Part shown: positions 46,980 through 58,990 of the stretch, in pieces
Position numbering within the stretch: the first letter of the stretch is position 1
Layout of the letters: each line of letters starts with the position of its first letter
Assembly (NCBI GenBank): GCA_023548195.1
Contig: JAJHZJ010000041.1
Coordinates: 310,001-374,000, forward strand
DNA from: Bettongia penicillata ogilbyi
Taxonomy: Eukaryota; Chordata; Mammalia; Diprotodontia; Potoroidae
Direction of reading: 5' to 3'
DNA length: 64,000 nt
Program-made: the position numbers and the translations under genes
The notes under the pieces: model-generated
Database searches by the model: none
What the model was told of the DNA's origin: nothing
What the model saw: only the letters and a program-made list of their open reading frames with translations

Positions 46980-47946
46980 TGAGGAAGAACAAAGACTATC
47001 ATCAGAGAAGACATCAAAGTCAAGAGACGTGGAGGAAAAACTGGAAAGTGAAATGAGATGCAAGAAAATCATGAAAAGCAAGTCAACAGCTTACTAAAGG
47101 AGACCCAAAAATGCTGAAGAAAATAACATCTTTAAAAACAGACTAACCCAAATGGTAAAAGAGATCCAAAAAACCAATGAGAAGAAGAATGCTTTAAAAA
47201 ACAGAATAGCCCAAATGGAAAAGGAGGTTGAAAAGTTCACTGAAGGAAATAGTTCTTTAAAAATTAGAATGGAGCAGATGAAAGTTAATGACTTGATGAG
47301 AAAAGAAGAAATTATAAAACAAAACCAAAGAAGTGAAAAAATAGAAGACAATGTGAAGTATTTCATGGGAAAAAACAACTGACCTGGAAAACAGATCTAG
47401 GAGAAACAATTTAAAAATTATTGGTCTACTGGAAAACCATTATCAAAAAAGGAGGCTAGACATTATCTTTCAAGAAATTATCAAGGAAAAACGTCCTGAT
47501 AGTCTAGACCCAGAGGGTAAAATAGAAATGAAAAGAATTTACTGATCATCTCCTGAAAGCGATCCCAAAGGGAAAACTCCTAAGAATATTGTAACCAAAT
47601 TCCAGAGTTCTCAGGTCAAGGAGAAAATATTACAAGCAGCCAGAAAGAAACAATTCAAGTTCTGTGGAAATACAATCAGAATAACACAGGATTTAGCAAC
47701 TTCTACACTAAAGGATCAAAAGACTTGGATTATGATATTCCAGAGGTCAAAGGAGATAGGCTTAAAATCAAGAATCACCTACCCAGCAAAACTGAGTATA
47801 ATACTGTAGGGGGAAAATGGAATTTCAATGAAATAGAGGACTTCCAAGCATTCTTGCTGAAAAGACCAGAGCTGAATAGAAAATTTGACTTTCAAATACA
47901 AGAATCAAGGAAACATGAAAAGGTAAGCAGAAAAGAGAAGCCTTAA
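46980..47946 (+). pseudogene. L1-type ORF1p remnant inside the HAL1 element
   Basis: This is a nucleic-acid-binding ORF1 protein fossil. Its longest open pieces are 47152-47382 (coiled coil, Lys/Glu-rich) and 47725-47946 (C-terminal domain, ending FDFQIQESRKHEKVSRK). The pieces lie in different frames, and an in-frame stop falls after KRIY near 47544. It is not expected to be translated as a functional protein. Confidence 0.75.
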
Positions 47947-48039
47947 GGAACTCAATAAGGCTGAACTGTTTACATTCCTACACAGAAAGATGTTATATGT
48001 AATTCATGAGACCTTTTTCAGTATTAGGGCAATTAGAGA

Positions 48040-48042
<3 letters not shown>

Positions 48043-48120
<78 letters not shown>

Positions 48121-48209
48121 TGTGTGTAGGTGTGTATGGGTATGTATGTGTGTACATTATATATGTGTAAGTATTTATGTACTTGGGTATATGTATGCAT
48201 GTTCATATA

Positions 48210-48252
<43 letters not shown>

Positions 48253-48255
48253 TCA
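48043..48255 (+). repeat. Compound (TA)n / (TG)n / (TATA)n microsatellite
   Basis: (TA)n at 48043-48074 is followed by (TG)n to about 48130, then degenerate TGTA and a second (TA)n at 48221-48248. It lies inside the 3' part of the HAL1 element. Open frames across it are meaningless Val/Cys or Thr/His repeats. Confidence 0.95.
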
Positions 48256-49527
48256 CACTCATACATGCACACACAGAGGGCACAGTGTGAGCTGAATATG
48301 AAAGGGAGAATACCTAAAAAAATAAAATTTATTGTTGAATGGAATGTACTAGGAATAAGAGTAAGGGAGACGTAGAATGTAGCAAATCATGTCATATTAA
48401 GGAGGGAAGAAAGAGGCTTTTACAATGGAGGGGAAGAGAGGGAGAGATGAGGGGAAATAACTGAACCTTACTCTCATGAGATTTGGCTTAATGAGGGAAT
48501 AACACACACTTCACTGGATATGAAAATCTATTTAACCCTGCAGGAAAGTAAGGGGAAAAGGGATAGGAGAGGGAAGATAATGGAAAAGACAGTAAATTGG
48601 GGAAAGAGATAATCAAAAGCAAACACTGTTGTGGGAGGACAGGTCAAGGTGGAGAATGGAATAAATGAAGGACAGGATAGGATGGAGAGAAATGTGCTTA
48701 GTCTTTTACAATATAACTACTATGGCAGTACTTTGCATTATTACACATGTATGATGTTGAATTGCTCATTTTCGCAATGAAGGGTGGGTGGGGAGGGAGG
48801 GAGAGAATGTGGAACTCAAGGCTTTAACAATGAATGTGAAAAATTGTTTTAGCATGCAACTGGAAATCAAGATACATAGGCAATAGAGTATAGAAATCTA
48901 TTTTGCCATACAGAAAAATAGAGGGGAAGGAGGATGTAAGAAGGGTGGGTAATAGAAGGGAGGTCAGACTGGAGGAAGGGAAAGATGGCATGCATTCTGT
49001 CCTTGGGTGGGGTGGGGAGAAATGGGGAGAAAATTTTGAATTCAAATTCTTATGGAAGTGAATGTTAAGAACTGAAAAATAAATAAATAATATATTAAAA
49101 AATAAATGAAATAAAATTAGACAATTTCTAACAAAATATATAAAATATTTGGGCCTCAAGCTAGAATCTGAACAACAGGGAAGCTCATCAGTTTAAAAAG
49201 GTACTTTTAAAAGCTAGTGTGAGTCTTGCTCCATTTTAGAAATAACCTGGTGCTTGACCCTTTGTTCTCAGTCTCATATTAAACACATTTTAGTAACTTC
49301 CTAATGAACTTATCCTAGTATTCTGTTGCAGCATATTTTTTTGTATTTAGAACAGTTTCTCTTTCCCTCCCAGTTTGATTTAGTTATTTTTTTTCTTTTG
49401 CTTATTAAAAGGGCCATTTCCTCATTACTTCTTAAAGAGTCCTATTCACTCAATGGACGTTACCTCTGAGTAACCTGGCTCTGGGTACCTGAAAAGTTCT
49501 AGCCTGAAAAGGTCAAGTTCTCCCATT

Positions 49528-49715
49528 GCATCCTGGGCTATCTCCAGTCATCCTGATGAACATCTGTTCACTGGATCCAGATGGCTCAGGAGGGGAAGTG
49601 AGGCTGGTGGCCTTGCACAGCCCTCCCTCACTCAAAACAGTTAAGTGCAAGTCATGTCATCATTTCTCTGATGTCATAGTCTTCTTCAGCAATGAAGGAT
49701 GAACACAGCAACAAC
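49528..49715 (+). mobile_element. Marsupial SINE (tail type B), head truncated
   Basis: GGGCTATCTCCAGTCATCCT, CACTGGATCCAGATGGCTCA and TCTTCAGCAATGAAGGATGA define the type B tail. Most of the tRNA-like head is missing. Confidence 0.82.
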
Positions 49716-49719
49716 CTCC

Positions 49720-50375
49720 ATTAGATTCTAAGTTCCAGGTACTTTGTATTTCCAGCAAAGGAGATACACTGCATCCAGTAGATATTTAGTAAATTTTTTA
49801 ATGAATGTTTTGTTTATTAAGCCTATTATTTCTCATATATAAGTTACTGGTTTTATCATATTTTAATTGAGTTTGATTCCTCAATTTATATTCTCATATC
49901 ACAGTGCCTTACACATAGTATGCCCTTAATTGATATTAAATTCATCTCTACCACACTGCAGAAAGGCAAAATTCTAAAGGCATTCCTAAAAAAAAATCAC
50001 CTTCATATAAGCATAAAGGAGAAATCACTGTCAAATTGACATGTTTCCCTATCAACCTGAAGAAAATATTGTGTGTGTGTGTTTGTCCTTTGTTTTTGAA
50101 GAGGAAAATTATAAGAAAATTATAGGATCAAATTGAAAAATCTCCCTAACCAACCAATACGATGTAGGGAATTCCTATCAAATGGTTGTCTAAAGAATCA
50201 GCCACTCTTTCTTGTAAGTCTGTAAAAATTAACTGATGATTGTCTTTGGGACTCAGCTTTTGAGAACTCAACCTTCTCCTTTTCACGTGTGTATTCTTAT
50301 AAAATGCAGCAAGTGAGAGAATGGGAAGTTATTTCTCTTATACCTCCTCTTGTAATTTTCCTTCCCCAATACATG
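49720..50375. other. Unique intronic sequence
   Basis: A short (TG)n lies at about 50070-50083. No exon signal or clear repeat. Confidence 0.4.
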
Positions 50376-50376
50376 C

Positions 50377-50382
<6 letters not shown>

Positions 50383-50413
<31 letters not shown>
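50383..50413 (+). repeat. (CA)n microsatellite
   Basis: About 15 CA units. Confidence 0.95.
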
Positions 50414-50447
50414 ACCCACCATGATGCTACAAGGGTTATGTGTGTGG

Positions 50448-50635
50448 TTTGTCTTTCATTTCCAAAGAACACCATGACATCAGGGAGATAATGACATGGC
50501 TTGCATTGAACTGGGCTTGAAGGAGGGAGGACTGTGCAATGCCACCAGCTTCACTTTCTCTTCCAGAGCCATCTGGTCTAGGGGCCAATTATAGATCAGA
50601 ACAACTGGAGATGACCCAGCAGCAACAATGAGACT
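50448..50635 (-). mobile_element. Marsupial SINE tail, older variant of type B
   Basis: AAAGAACACCATGACATCAG, GGAGATAATGACATGGCTTG and TCTTCCAGAGCCATCTGGTC correspond to the reverse-complement type B tail with many differences. Confidence 0.7.
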
Positions 50636-50639
50636 TATA

Positions 50640-51180
50640 CCAAAAGTATATGATTGTGGAAGATGTGTTTGCATGTTGCCTGAGAAGGAAGTACAAGGAC
50701 ATTGTTTCAGAATCCCAACCATCTCCTTATAGAAGAAGTAGGATTCTGAATGCCCTGAGCATCATCATCTCAAAACCTAGCCTTCTAGTAAAGAAAAAGA
50801 TTGCACATATAGCAGCAGTCTTGGGAATTACCTCAGTTCAAAAGTTCCTGAAGTAAAGAATTATGGCAATGGATATTCTAGAGTTCCTGATGAATTCTGC
50901 TCCAAGAGAAAGACATTAGTTCAAATACTAACTTCATGGAAACCTATTCAAACACTGTAGGTCTGATGGAAGGACATTTTCCTCCTCAGTAAGCTATAAA
51001 ATCTTTACCTTTGATGGGGTGCGAGGACTGAAGACTCTATATAACAGGATGGTACTCAAAGTCATGGGGACACTGTGAAGAACACTGTGAGAAAGAGAGA
51101 TTGACCAAAAGGATAGAACATTTCCATGACAGTAACCCCAAGTTAAATTCCCTCAGAAGGTGGAGAAGAAGTAAATGGTC
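50640..51180. other. Intronic sequence of unknown origin
   Basis: A 68-codon frame (50650-50856, MIVEDVFACCLRRKYKDI...) has no recognised family and no splice context on the SYT16 strand. Confidence 0.35.
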
Positions 51181-51184
51181 TACT

Positions 51185-52060
51185 TGAGGGCTTCAAGATT
51201 TTGTATTTGTTCAAGGACTTCTAATTCTTTCCATTAATGATTTTTTTCCACTTCTAATTTTTTTCTAAGTTTGTCTTGTTTCATTTCTTCTAGGTTCTCT
51301 TGTAGTTCCTACATGTAGTATAGTTACTCTTTGTTTCTGGGTTTAACTTTTGGAGCATCTCTTAGCCATAATATTTTCTTATACTGTTCAGTGTCTTCTT
51401 CTATCAACTCAACTCCAACATCATTTCCAGATTTGGGACTTTGCACCAGGAAAGGTTTTTCTTCTTTCGTCTGTGTGGGGTTGGTCTTGACCTTGATGTT
51501 CTGGGCTCCTGGTACTGGCTTTCCACCTATCCTTGTATGTCTATACACTTGCAGATTTCAGTTTCTCCAGGATCAGCCAGAGTCAGAGCACTGTGTACTC
51601 AAATCAGTGCTGTGGACTTTCAATCTGTCAGATAATCCCAGATAGACTACTGCTGGCCCTTAGCCTGGAGTCTGTGATCACAGAAGTCATTTTTCTTTGA
51701 ATTTGGAATCCCACTGGAGCTTCCTTGACTGATTACTCCAGGTTTCCTGCCCCTAGGAATACAGCACCATAGGCTTCAGATATTCTGGAGCATATCTGGT
51801 CAGAGTCCTGAAAGGCTTCTGACTTTTTTATTTGAGTTTAGACTGTCTTTCCTGGTAGGCTCAATTTCCCAGGGTCTGAAGGCAAAAGCTTTGTTGTCTA
51901 TTGTGAAGTTGCTGTCTATTTTGTGAAATTCTGGTCTGAAGGAAAGTTTACTGTTGTTTTGTTTTACATGTCTTGAATCATTATTTGATCTGGTGTCCTT
52001 TTAAAATGAGTACATGTGTGAGATCGAGGCTTCTCTTTGACCTTCCATATCATCATCTTG
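51185..52060 (-). mobile_element. L1 5' part: 5' UTR and start of ORF1
   Basis: On the minus strand GC-richer 5' UTR-like sequence leads into an ORF1-like frame (51548-51324, with KVKTNPTQTKEEKPFLV). A Lys/Glu/Leu coiled coil follows (QENLEEMKQDKLRKKLEVEK near 51300-51240). The frame breaks after that. It has the same orientation as SYT16. Confidence 0.6.
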
Positions 52061-52724
52061 GTCTTTCCAACTTTATTAAGTTCATTTGAAAGTATTAAGT
52101 TCATTTGAATTTTGAAATGCACTTAGTAATTACACCAGATGGTAGATGTGCAAAGGAGATTGGGATAAATAGATACTTTGTAAATCTTAAAGTGTCATAT
52201 AAAGGTGAATTTTTATTGCTACACTAGGACCTACCGAAGCAGGGATGTGATGGTAAATGTTTAACAACCAGGTTTCTGAGGGAGGGAAATGTACATAGTA
52301 CACTTTTAAATTTAACCTAACTGATTAACATTTTCTCCGTCGTTTTCTTAAGTTTAGACACTTTACAAAACAATAAATCAAGCCCTGATTTGTAGTATTT
52401 GCAAACATCTGAGATATAAATGCTCACACTGTAAATTTACCAATCAGTTTGATAAGCCAGTCAAGTTGGTTCTAGCATACCCTTGTCCAAAACTATGCTG
52501 TTGCTTCTAAATCCAAATGTGAGTTTACTTTCTTGTCACTTCTCTCTTTTTCCTTAAAATCAAAAGGAATGAAAGGTATACAGTAGATAATTTGGTTAAT
52601 TGAGTTAATTGTGTTCATATAGTCACTTGTTTTTATAATGCAAACATTTCAACCAAAAGATAATGGGGATTTGGGACAGGGGATGTAGTGAAGATTTTTT
52701 TCTCCCTTCCTATCTCATTTGAGC

Positions 52725-52875
52725 AGCAGAATGGGAAAAAAGACTGGTACTTTCTGGTTGCTGACCTAAGGCAATTCTTTTCACTTCTCTTGACCCCAGT
52801 CTCCACTTACAAAATGAAAGAGTTAAACTGTATGCTCTTGAGGACCTCTTCCAAATCTAAAAGAGATCAGGAGAT
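52725..52875 (+). mobile_element. MIR-like SINE, 3' half
   Basis: AAGGCAATTCTTTTCACTTC, TTGACCCCAGTCTCCACTTA and TTGAGGACCTCTTCCAAATC are in order. Confidence 0.6.
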
Positions 52876-53589
52876 TGTAGGCTAGCTCCCTTCTGCATTA
52901 GCTACCGATCTTCACTCCTTACACTAGGCAACCTAATTTGCTTTTCTCTTTGTCTTTCCTAAAGTTACTGCCATTGTGTGTGTGTAACGAGGTTAATATG
53001 CTGCTGCTCTAAGTATTATCATTTGGGATATAATTATCATGTATGGTTAATCATGCACACGCTGAGAAGCTGGGTAAGTTGTTGTTTTTAACTGGAGGGG
53101 ACATCTTAATGATAGTTTTTGACAAGTTATATTTATGTGAACAATATAATCACACAGAGTAGAAACAAGCTTGGATCAGGCATGAGATAACTTGGTCGAA
53201 GATTAACCATCTACAGTTTTCAAGAGTGCCAGCATTCTTAGCCCTGAGGTGCTATGTTCGTTTAACAAGAGAGGAACTCAGATTCAAGGGGGTAAACTAA
53301 ATTACCAGGGCTATATCACAATTGAAAGGCTAGATTAGAACTTTACAGCTGCTACCTTGTCAGGAAACTAAATGTTCTCCCTTGGAGTCTGGCTCAGAAG
53401 ACTGCCAAACTGATCCATTTTTTAAGTCAGATTTTTCTTTCCATCATAAAAGTGTATAAAAATATTTAAGTCCATATCAGGGTCCTGGCCCTATAAACTA
53501 TTTCCTCAGTGATATTTCTTTTTTTTTTCTAATAGAAGAGGTCTTATTAACCTGACAGAGAATAAAGAATGGATTTTTAAGCCTTTAAA

Positions 53590-54965
53590 TGACCAACAAA
53601 ACTCTTCTCCTTTTAAAAAAAAAATTAAAATTTATTCATGTATTTTAAAGCATATTTAAAGCATTTAAAGCATAAAGACTTTTTATTTTATTTTCATTTA
53701 TTTCCCTCTCCCTACTTCTTTCCCTACCAATGAAAAATCAAGAATAGCAAAATTTAATACAAATATGAATAGATGAACAAATTTCTGCTGATGGCACTAA
53801 CCATTGGTTCTTTACCTGGAGATTGATGCTCTTTGGAACTGTGATGGGTCCATGTGTCAATAAGTTACAAAATCTTTCAAAATTGATTATCTTTATATTG
53901 TTGCTATATATAGTAATAGCATTATTCTCTTGATCACTTTTTATCAGATTACACAGGTCTTTCCATGTATTTCAGAAACCATCCCTTTCATTATTTATTA
54001 CAGAAAAATAGTATTCCATTATATTCATATACCACAATATTTTCAACCATTCCCCAACTGATGGGAATGCCCTCAGTTTTCAATTATTTGTCACCACAAA
54101 AAAGCTACTATAAAAATTTTTGTACATATGGGTCCTTTCTGTTTTTCTTTGATCTCCTTGGGGTATAGCCTTCTTTGTGGAATTACCAGGTCACTGTTTA
54201 ATAGACTTTTAGGCATAACTCCAAATTGCTTTCCAGAATGGTTGGACTAGATCACAGCTCCACCAAGAGTGCATTAGTGTGCCTGTTTCCTATATGTCCT
54301 CCAGCATTTGTTATTTTCCTTTTTTTCTCAGCTTAGCTATTCTTATGAGTGTGAGAGCTAGTACCTCGGGGTTGTTTTAATTTGCATTTCTCTATCAGTG
54401 ATTTAGAGCATATTCTTATATAGCTATTGATAATTTTAATTTCTTCCTCTGAAACTTAGATCCTTTATAGATTCTTTTAAAGGACAACTAGGTGGTGCAG
54501 TGGATAGAGTGCCAGGCCTGAGGTCAGGAAGTTCTGAAATCATTCAAATCCAGCCTGAGACAAATTACAAGCTATGTGACCCTGGGCAAGTCATTTGATG
54601 CTGTTTGTTTCAGTTTCCTCATATGTAAAATAAGCTGGAGAAAGAAATGGCAAACCACTCTAGTATCTTTCTAGGAAAATCCCAAATGGGGTCACAAAGA
54701 GTTGAACATGTATGAAACGAAAAAACAACATATCCTTTGACCATCATTTGGGGAATGGTTGCTATTCTTATAAATTTCACTCAGTTATCAATATATTTTA
54801 GAAATGAGATTTCTAGCAAATAAACTAAAGACTTTTTGTCCCAATTTCCTGTTCTTCATTTAACTTTAGCAGCATTCATTTTGTTAAAACCAATGTTTGG
54901 GTTTTGCTTTTGTTAAAGTAAAAACACTCAATTCAATAACTTTTTTTTTTTTAGTTTTATATAAT
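53590..54965 (-). mobile_element. L1 ORF2 3' end and 3' UTR, split by a SINE
   Basis: The plus strand reads the reverse complement of L1 ORF2 C-terminal sequence: CACAGGTCTTTCCATGTATT, AATAGTATTCCATTATATTC, CTTTCCAGAATGGTTGGACT, AATTTGCATTTCTCTATCAG. After the SINE at 54480-54735 it continues with TGACCATCATTTGGGGAATG. It has the same orientation as SYT16. Confidence 0.82.
54480..54735 (+). mobile_element. Marsupial SINE, MAR1-like (tail type A), full length
   Basis: Head GACAACTAGGTGGTGCAGTG, core TGACCCTGGGCAAGTCATTT and tail AGCTGGAGAAAGAAATGGCA, ending near GTATGAAACGAAAAAACAAC. It is inserted in the L1 remnant. No clean target duplication was found. Confidence 0.88.
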
Positions 54966-55189
54966 CCAAATTATCAGTTTTGTCTCCTGGAACCTCTCTG
55001 TCTCTTGTGTGGTCATGAATTCTTCCCCTGTTTGCAGATCTGATAGGTATTTTTCCCTGCTTCTTGAACAGTTCTTAACAATAACTGAGCTGGAAGACCT
55101 GGGCCTCTTCACTATGTCATGTATAAGAAGCTGAAAGATTAAGCAAGATATGAAAACCACCTTTTTTCCCCCTTTTTCCTCAGCAAAAG

Positions 55190-55300
55190 ATAGCAGTCGT
55201 AAGAGCACTATCTCTAGAATTAGAGGACCTAGATTCAAATCCTGCTTTCCACTTACTACCTGAGTGCCCTTGGGTAAGTCATTCAAACTATGGTTCATAT
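55190..55300 (+). mobile_element. MIR-like SINE, 5' half
   Basis: AAGAGCACTATCTCTAGAAT, AGATTCAAATCCTGCTTTCC and CCCTTGGGTAAGTCATTCAA are in order. The 146-codon minus-strand frame 55397-54957 runs over this and L1 sequence. Confidence 0.65.
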
Positions 55301-56084
55301 ACCAAGCAAAATGGAGTGAAGAATGTCTATGACAAAGATTGATTGCAGCTTTGCAGAGAACTATATAAATCCAATCATCAGGTGCCCCCAAACTCATGTC
55401 AAAAACAAAGCCATCTCTAGTAAATAAATACTATTAAGTATAATTAAGAAGCAGAAAAATGCAGCAATGATTATGTATCTAAAGTAACTATCTTGCCTGC
55501 TTTGGATATCAGTACTGCCTGGAAGTCTCATAAGCACTATTGTTACCCATAATTCAGGAGTTCTCCCTTGCTATATGCATTACGGGATATAATTTCAAAC
55601 TCCCACCTAAAAACCAATGGGCTTAATAAAGATAGGCTAAAATAAACCCCATTACATATAGAAAATGTGATCTCCTACAGTGTTAAATGTTAATGAGTCA
55701 TAAACCCAAATCTGGATGTAGATTTTTATCATGTGATGCTGTCCTTTGTACTCGTAGATGTTAAGGAGGGGTTACTTATGTCCACTGCCTTACTTATTCT
55801 TCCCATTTTGTTTCATTACTTATTATCTAAGGAATGACTTCCCACTTCTTGGATGACCAAACTCAGGGCCATGGATCAAATGGAAATAGCATAAAATACA
55901 TTGAAATAATAGAAATGTCAAGTATGGTAGAGTTGACTTCTGACCAATCCCTAGCCCAGGAAGGCAATTAAAGAAAGGGCCAAATAATAAATTATGTGCA
56001 AAGATGTGTTTGAGTATTAGATTCTTTTACGAAGTAAGGAGTTCTCTGATGGAAATAAAAAGGCAGTTAATATGCAAATTCCCG

Positions 56085-56330
56085 AGGCAGCTTGATGACA
56101 CAGTGAATAGAGTATTGGGTCTGGAGTTAGGAAGACCAGAGTTTAGATCCAACCACAGACACTTACTGGTTGTGTGGCCATGGATAAGTCACTCAACCTC
56201 TGTTTGCCTCAGTTTTTTCAAACATAAAATGAAGACAATAATGGTACCTACCTCCCAGGGTAGTTGTAAGGATCAAATAAGATAATCAGTTATGATAATA
56301 CTATTTAAATATTTGCAATTACTAAGCATA
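56085..56330 (+). mobile_element. MIR/THER1-type SINE
   Basis: GGCAGCTTGATGACACAGTG, GTCTGGAGTTAGGAAGACCA, TGTTTGCCTCAGTTTTTTCA and CCTACCTCCCAGGGTAGTTG are in order. Confidence 0.85.
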
Positions 56331-56599
56331 GAGGAGTTTTTTCTTGATTGAATTAGAAGGGAAGCTTGGATGTTGTCCTCATTGAAGGCTGGTTATGTCT
56401 TTTCAAATAACTGACTTTATCAGTTCTAGGGCCAATCCAAGCAAGAGCCAGCCTTCTAGAGACTCAACACACAAGTAAGGGACCATCATCATTAAGTAAT
56501 ATAGACTGATCCCTAGCAACCTTTAATAAAGTAAAACTACTGCAATGAAAGAATATTAAATACTACAGTCAGCTATCAAAAAAGTTAGAAATAGAACAG

Positions 56600-56768
56600 A
56601 CCACTCTGTATCAGGGAATCATAAGAGTTGGAAGGCATCTTCCAATTTCCTTACTTGACAGAGAGGAAACTGAGGTAGAGAAAGGGTAAAAGATTTGTCC
56701 AAGGTGACATAGAAAAGAAAATCTGGGACTAGGATTCAGTTGCCCTGAATTCTCAGGCCAATGTTTTT
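56600..56768 (-). mobile_element. MIR-type SINE
   Basis: The plus strand shows GACAGAGAGGAAACTGAGGT, AAAGATTTGTCCAAGGTGAC and a diverged head complement. Confidence 0.65.
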
Positions 56769-57188
56769 GTTTCTTAAACTATATTACATTGATTATTTAG
56801 TGGTATCTTTTCTAGTGATTAAGGAATATTTTTTAAAAAGTAGATTCTCAAGATTGATTCCAGCTAGGTGGTTCCTGATAGTACAAATGAATTATTTGGC
56901 CTTATTAACAGATTTCAATTGTGCTTACATATTATGGTGCTGAAATTTTTTTCATTCATAAAAATAAAAAACATAAACATTAAAGTAGGATTCAACATGC
57001 TTGGATATCAGGAAACACTTGGATTTTGAAGGAATTTCTATCTAGTTAAACTAAGAGGTATTGAAAAAGCCATCTAAACCCCATTAAGATCTTTCTTTGT
57101 ATAAAAATTACAAAAATAAGATGAAGGCAGGTATGACTTCAACTGGTCTCTGTAAGTACTTTTGCTGGCAGAACAGAATTTCACTTAC

Positions 57189-57378
57189 CAGGAGGTCTGT
57201 TAATAGCAAGGTTTCGGAAATGACTGCCCTTGATAATTTCTACAGATAATCGTCCCGTTGTGGCATTATATGACAACCCCACCAAGAGCTCTGGCACTCC
57301 TCCATGTGACAAAGACCGTGTGGATGAAGCACTATCACTGTGAGAAACCGCAGACAGGCTGAGCTGAGACTCTCCACT
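57189..57378 (-). CDS. SYT16: SYT16 coding exon: C2A-C2B linker and start of C2B (penultimate)
   Basis: This minus-strand exon has acceptor TTCTTCCCTGCCAG just above 57378 and donor GTAAGTGA at 57188-57181. Its 190 bases are 63 codons plus one base, so the following intron is phase 1. The translation begins SGESQLSLSAVSHSDSASS, a serine-rich linker, then runs GGVPELLVGLSYNATTGRLS and EIIKGSHFRNLAINRPP. These are the first two beta strands and loop 1 of C2B. Joined to the exon before it, the frame reads ...EPRSNMS-SGES...; joined to the exon after it, the leftover G plus AT makes an aspartate codon (PP-D-TYGKLF). It has no start or stop of its own and is too short to show as an ordinary ORF. 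It lies 3.5 kb downstream of the C2A exon and 15.6 kb upstream of the terminal exon. The evidence is protein similarity plus exact splice phase. Confidence 0.92.
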
Positions 57379-58133
57379 CTGGCAGGGAAGAACACAAAGA
57401 AACCATTGGGACCCTTCACACTACTCCCTTTTCTATCCAGCTTACATTATGTTGGGTGAAATTGTGACATGATTTCAATGGCTGCCAAAGATTTCAAATT
57501 GTGCACTCTATGTGAATAATAATAGGGCAGGGGGACAGAATTGAGGATGCATCCCCACATCATTAGCCAGACACATTTGTTTAAAGATCTGTCTCAGTTC
57601 GATATTTCATCTCTGAGAACAAAAGGGCAAAGATGTTATTACCAATGTAAATCAAAACTTTGAATATACACATACACAGTTAATAATACATTTAATAGAG
57701 ACCAAAATTCCCCTTAGAGTAATTTCTACTTAAACATTTCAACAGAATTTATCTATTCTAGCGCTGTCTCTCCATTCCCTATTATTTCTTAATGAATATA
57801 GCAATGCATGAGGTCATGATTTTGGAATGCTCTATTATAGCAAACAAAACATGGGATCTTTCTGTTTTTTTAACTTTTTGGAAGGTTGTAAATTGTTTCT
57901 GTTATCTCCTCTCCCTTTCCCTAGGAAAACAGGTGAACATGAAATTCTATAATTCACTGAACAGATTCTCACCTGTTTTAAAGATAAGTCAATGTGAGGT
58001 TATACACTGTAGGATCTTTGAGGGTAAAAAAGTGAGGAGTAATCTGACCTCTCATTTAATTCACATGGAGAACTTAGAGTGTGGAAACTTTATCCACTGA
58101 TGCATTTAGGCAATTCTTTATAATATACAGGCT

Positions 58134-58390
58134 TAGGAGGCAGCTAGGTGACCCAATGAATGGAGTGCTGAGCCCAGGAAGACCTGAATTCAAGTACCAT
58201 TTCAGACACAATGTGACTCTAGACAAGTCACTTAATCTTTATTTGCCTCAGTTTCCTAAATTGCAAAATGATAATAACAGCACCTACCTCACAGGGTTGT
58301 GAAGAGGAAATGAGATAATATTTGTGAAGTGCTTACTTAGCACAGTACCTTGCACATAGGATGTATGATGTAAATGCTTATTCCCTTTTG
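58134..58390 (+). mobile_element. MIR/THER1-type SINE, full length
   Basis: GGAGGCAGCTAGGTGACCCA, CAGGAAGACCTGAATTCAAG, GCACAGTACCTTGCACATAG and tail AATGCTTATTCCCTTTTG are present. Confidence 0.88.
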
Positions 58391-58394
58391 CCTA

Positions 58395-58990
58395 AGACTC
58401 TGAGAAATTAATTGGCTTGCCCACGGTCACACAGTTACTAACTGTCTTAGGACGGATTTGAACTCGGATCTTCCTGACTCTATGCCCCGAGCTATCTAGC
58501 TGCTTCAAAGGACAATACAGCTAGTTTAGCTCTGTTATTTTACAGATGAGGAAAGTAAGGATGATAGAGGTGAATTGACTTGTCCAAGATTTCTTGGTCA
58601 CTAGATTTAGAGTCATAAAACCTTGAATCAAATCCTAGATATACTATTCATTACCTATGTGAACTTGGAAAAATCATTTACCTCTACCTGCCTCAGTTTG
58701 CTCATCTGTAAAATGAAAGATTTGAAATAGATTACAATCAAGACCAAATTCAGCTCTAAATCCTATGATCCTATAAGTTCAAAGCAGGCCTAGGAAAGAA
58801 AATCAAGCTATTATATGTCACTGCAAAAAAAATGAAAAAAACTCTTAATACCCAACAATAGGGAATGGCTAAACAAATTATGATACGCTAATGTAAAGAG
58901 GCAGTGTTGTGTAGTAAACAGAGAGCTAGTCTCAAAGCAAAATGATAAGTTCAAGTCCCATGTCTGACACGTACTTACCTTGGGTAACTT
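58395..58990. mobile_element. Cluster of four SINE pieces and an L1 scrap
   Basis: 58395-58507 is a minus SINE (GGCTTGCCCACGGTCACACA; head at GAGCTATCTAGCTGC). 58510-58600 is a minus MIR piece (TTACAGATGAGGAAAGTAAG). 58600-58790 is a plus MIR (TTAGAGTCATAAAACCTTGA; CAGTTTGCTCATCTGTAAAA). 58830-58890 matches the L1 3' motif (AGGGAATGGCTAAACAAATT). 58895-58985 is a plus MIR 5' part. Confidence 0.65.

Larger units (their letters stand above)
46230..49115 (+). mobile_element. Half-L1 (HAL1-type) retroelement with ORF1 only
   Basis: A GC-richer 5' UTR-like part (about 46250-46960) precedes a broken ORF1. The coiled-coil part lies at 47090-47380 (EKEVEKFTEGNSSLKIRMEQ). The RRM-like part is at 47395-47520 (NNLKIIGLLEN; FQEIIKEKRPD). 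The C-terminal domain at 47575-47945 reads PKNIVTKFQSSQVKEKILQA, KQFKFCGNTIRITQDLA and ITYPAKLS. Several frameshifts and stops break it. After ORF1 there is no endonuclease or reverse transcriptase sequence. A purine-rich 3' part follows, with TA/TG microsatellites at 48043-48255, ending in an A-rich tail (AATAAATAAATAAT) near 49090. ORF1 without ORF2 and a 2.9-kb length fit the HAL1 group. It is antisense to SYT16. A secondary deletion of an ordinary L1 is the alternative. Confidence 0.75.
41620..57188 (-). other. SYT16: Last SYT16 intron (15.6 kb, phase 1)
   Basis: The intron is bounded by donor GTAAGTGA and acceptor TTCCTGTCACAG. It is filled with repeats listed separately: a HAL1 element antisense to the gene, two L1 pieces in the sense orientation, and several SINEs. 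Unique stretches at about 42.3-44.0, 44.95-45.45, 52.1-52.7, 52.9-53.55 and 55.4-56.05 kb show no recognisable exon or RNA gene. Confidence 0.85.

Noticed and set aside
47990..48375. Cys/Val/Tyr- and Thr/His-rich frames
   Set aside because: Translation of TA/TG microsatellites inside HAL1.
51331..51645. 104-codon plus-strand frame
   Set aside because: Antisense shadow of the L1 ORF1/5' UTR remnant.
54957..55397. 146-codon minus-strand open frame
   Set aside because: It runs across antisense MIR (55190-55300) and L1-derived sequence; the peptide has no domain features.
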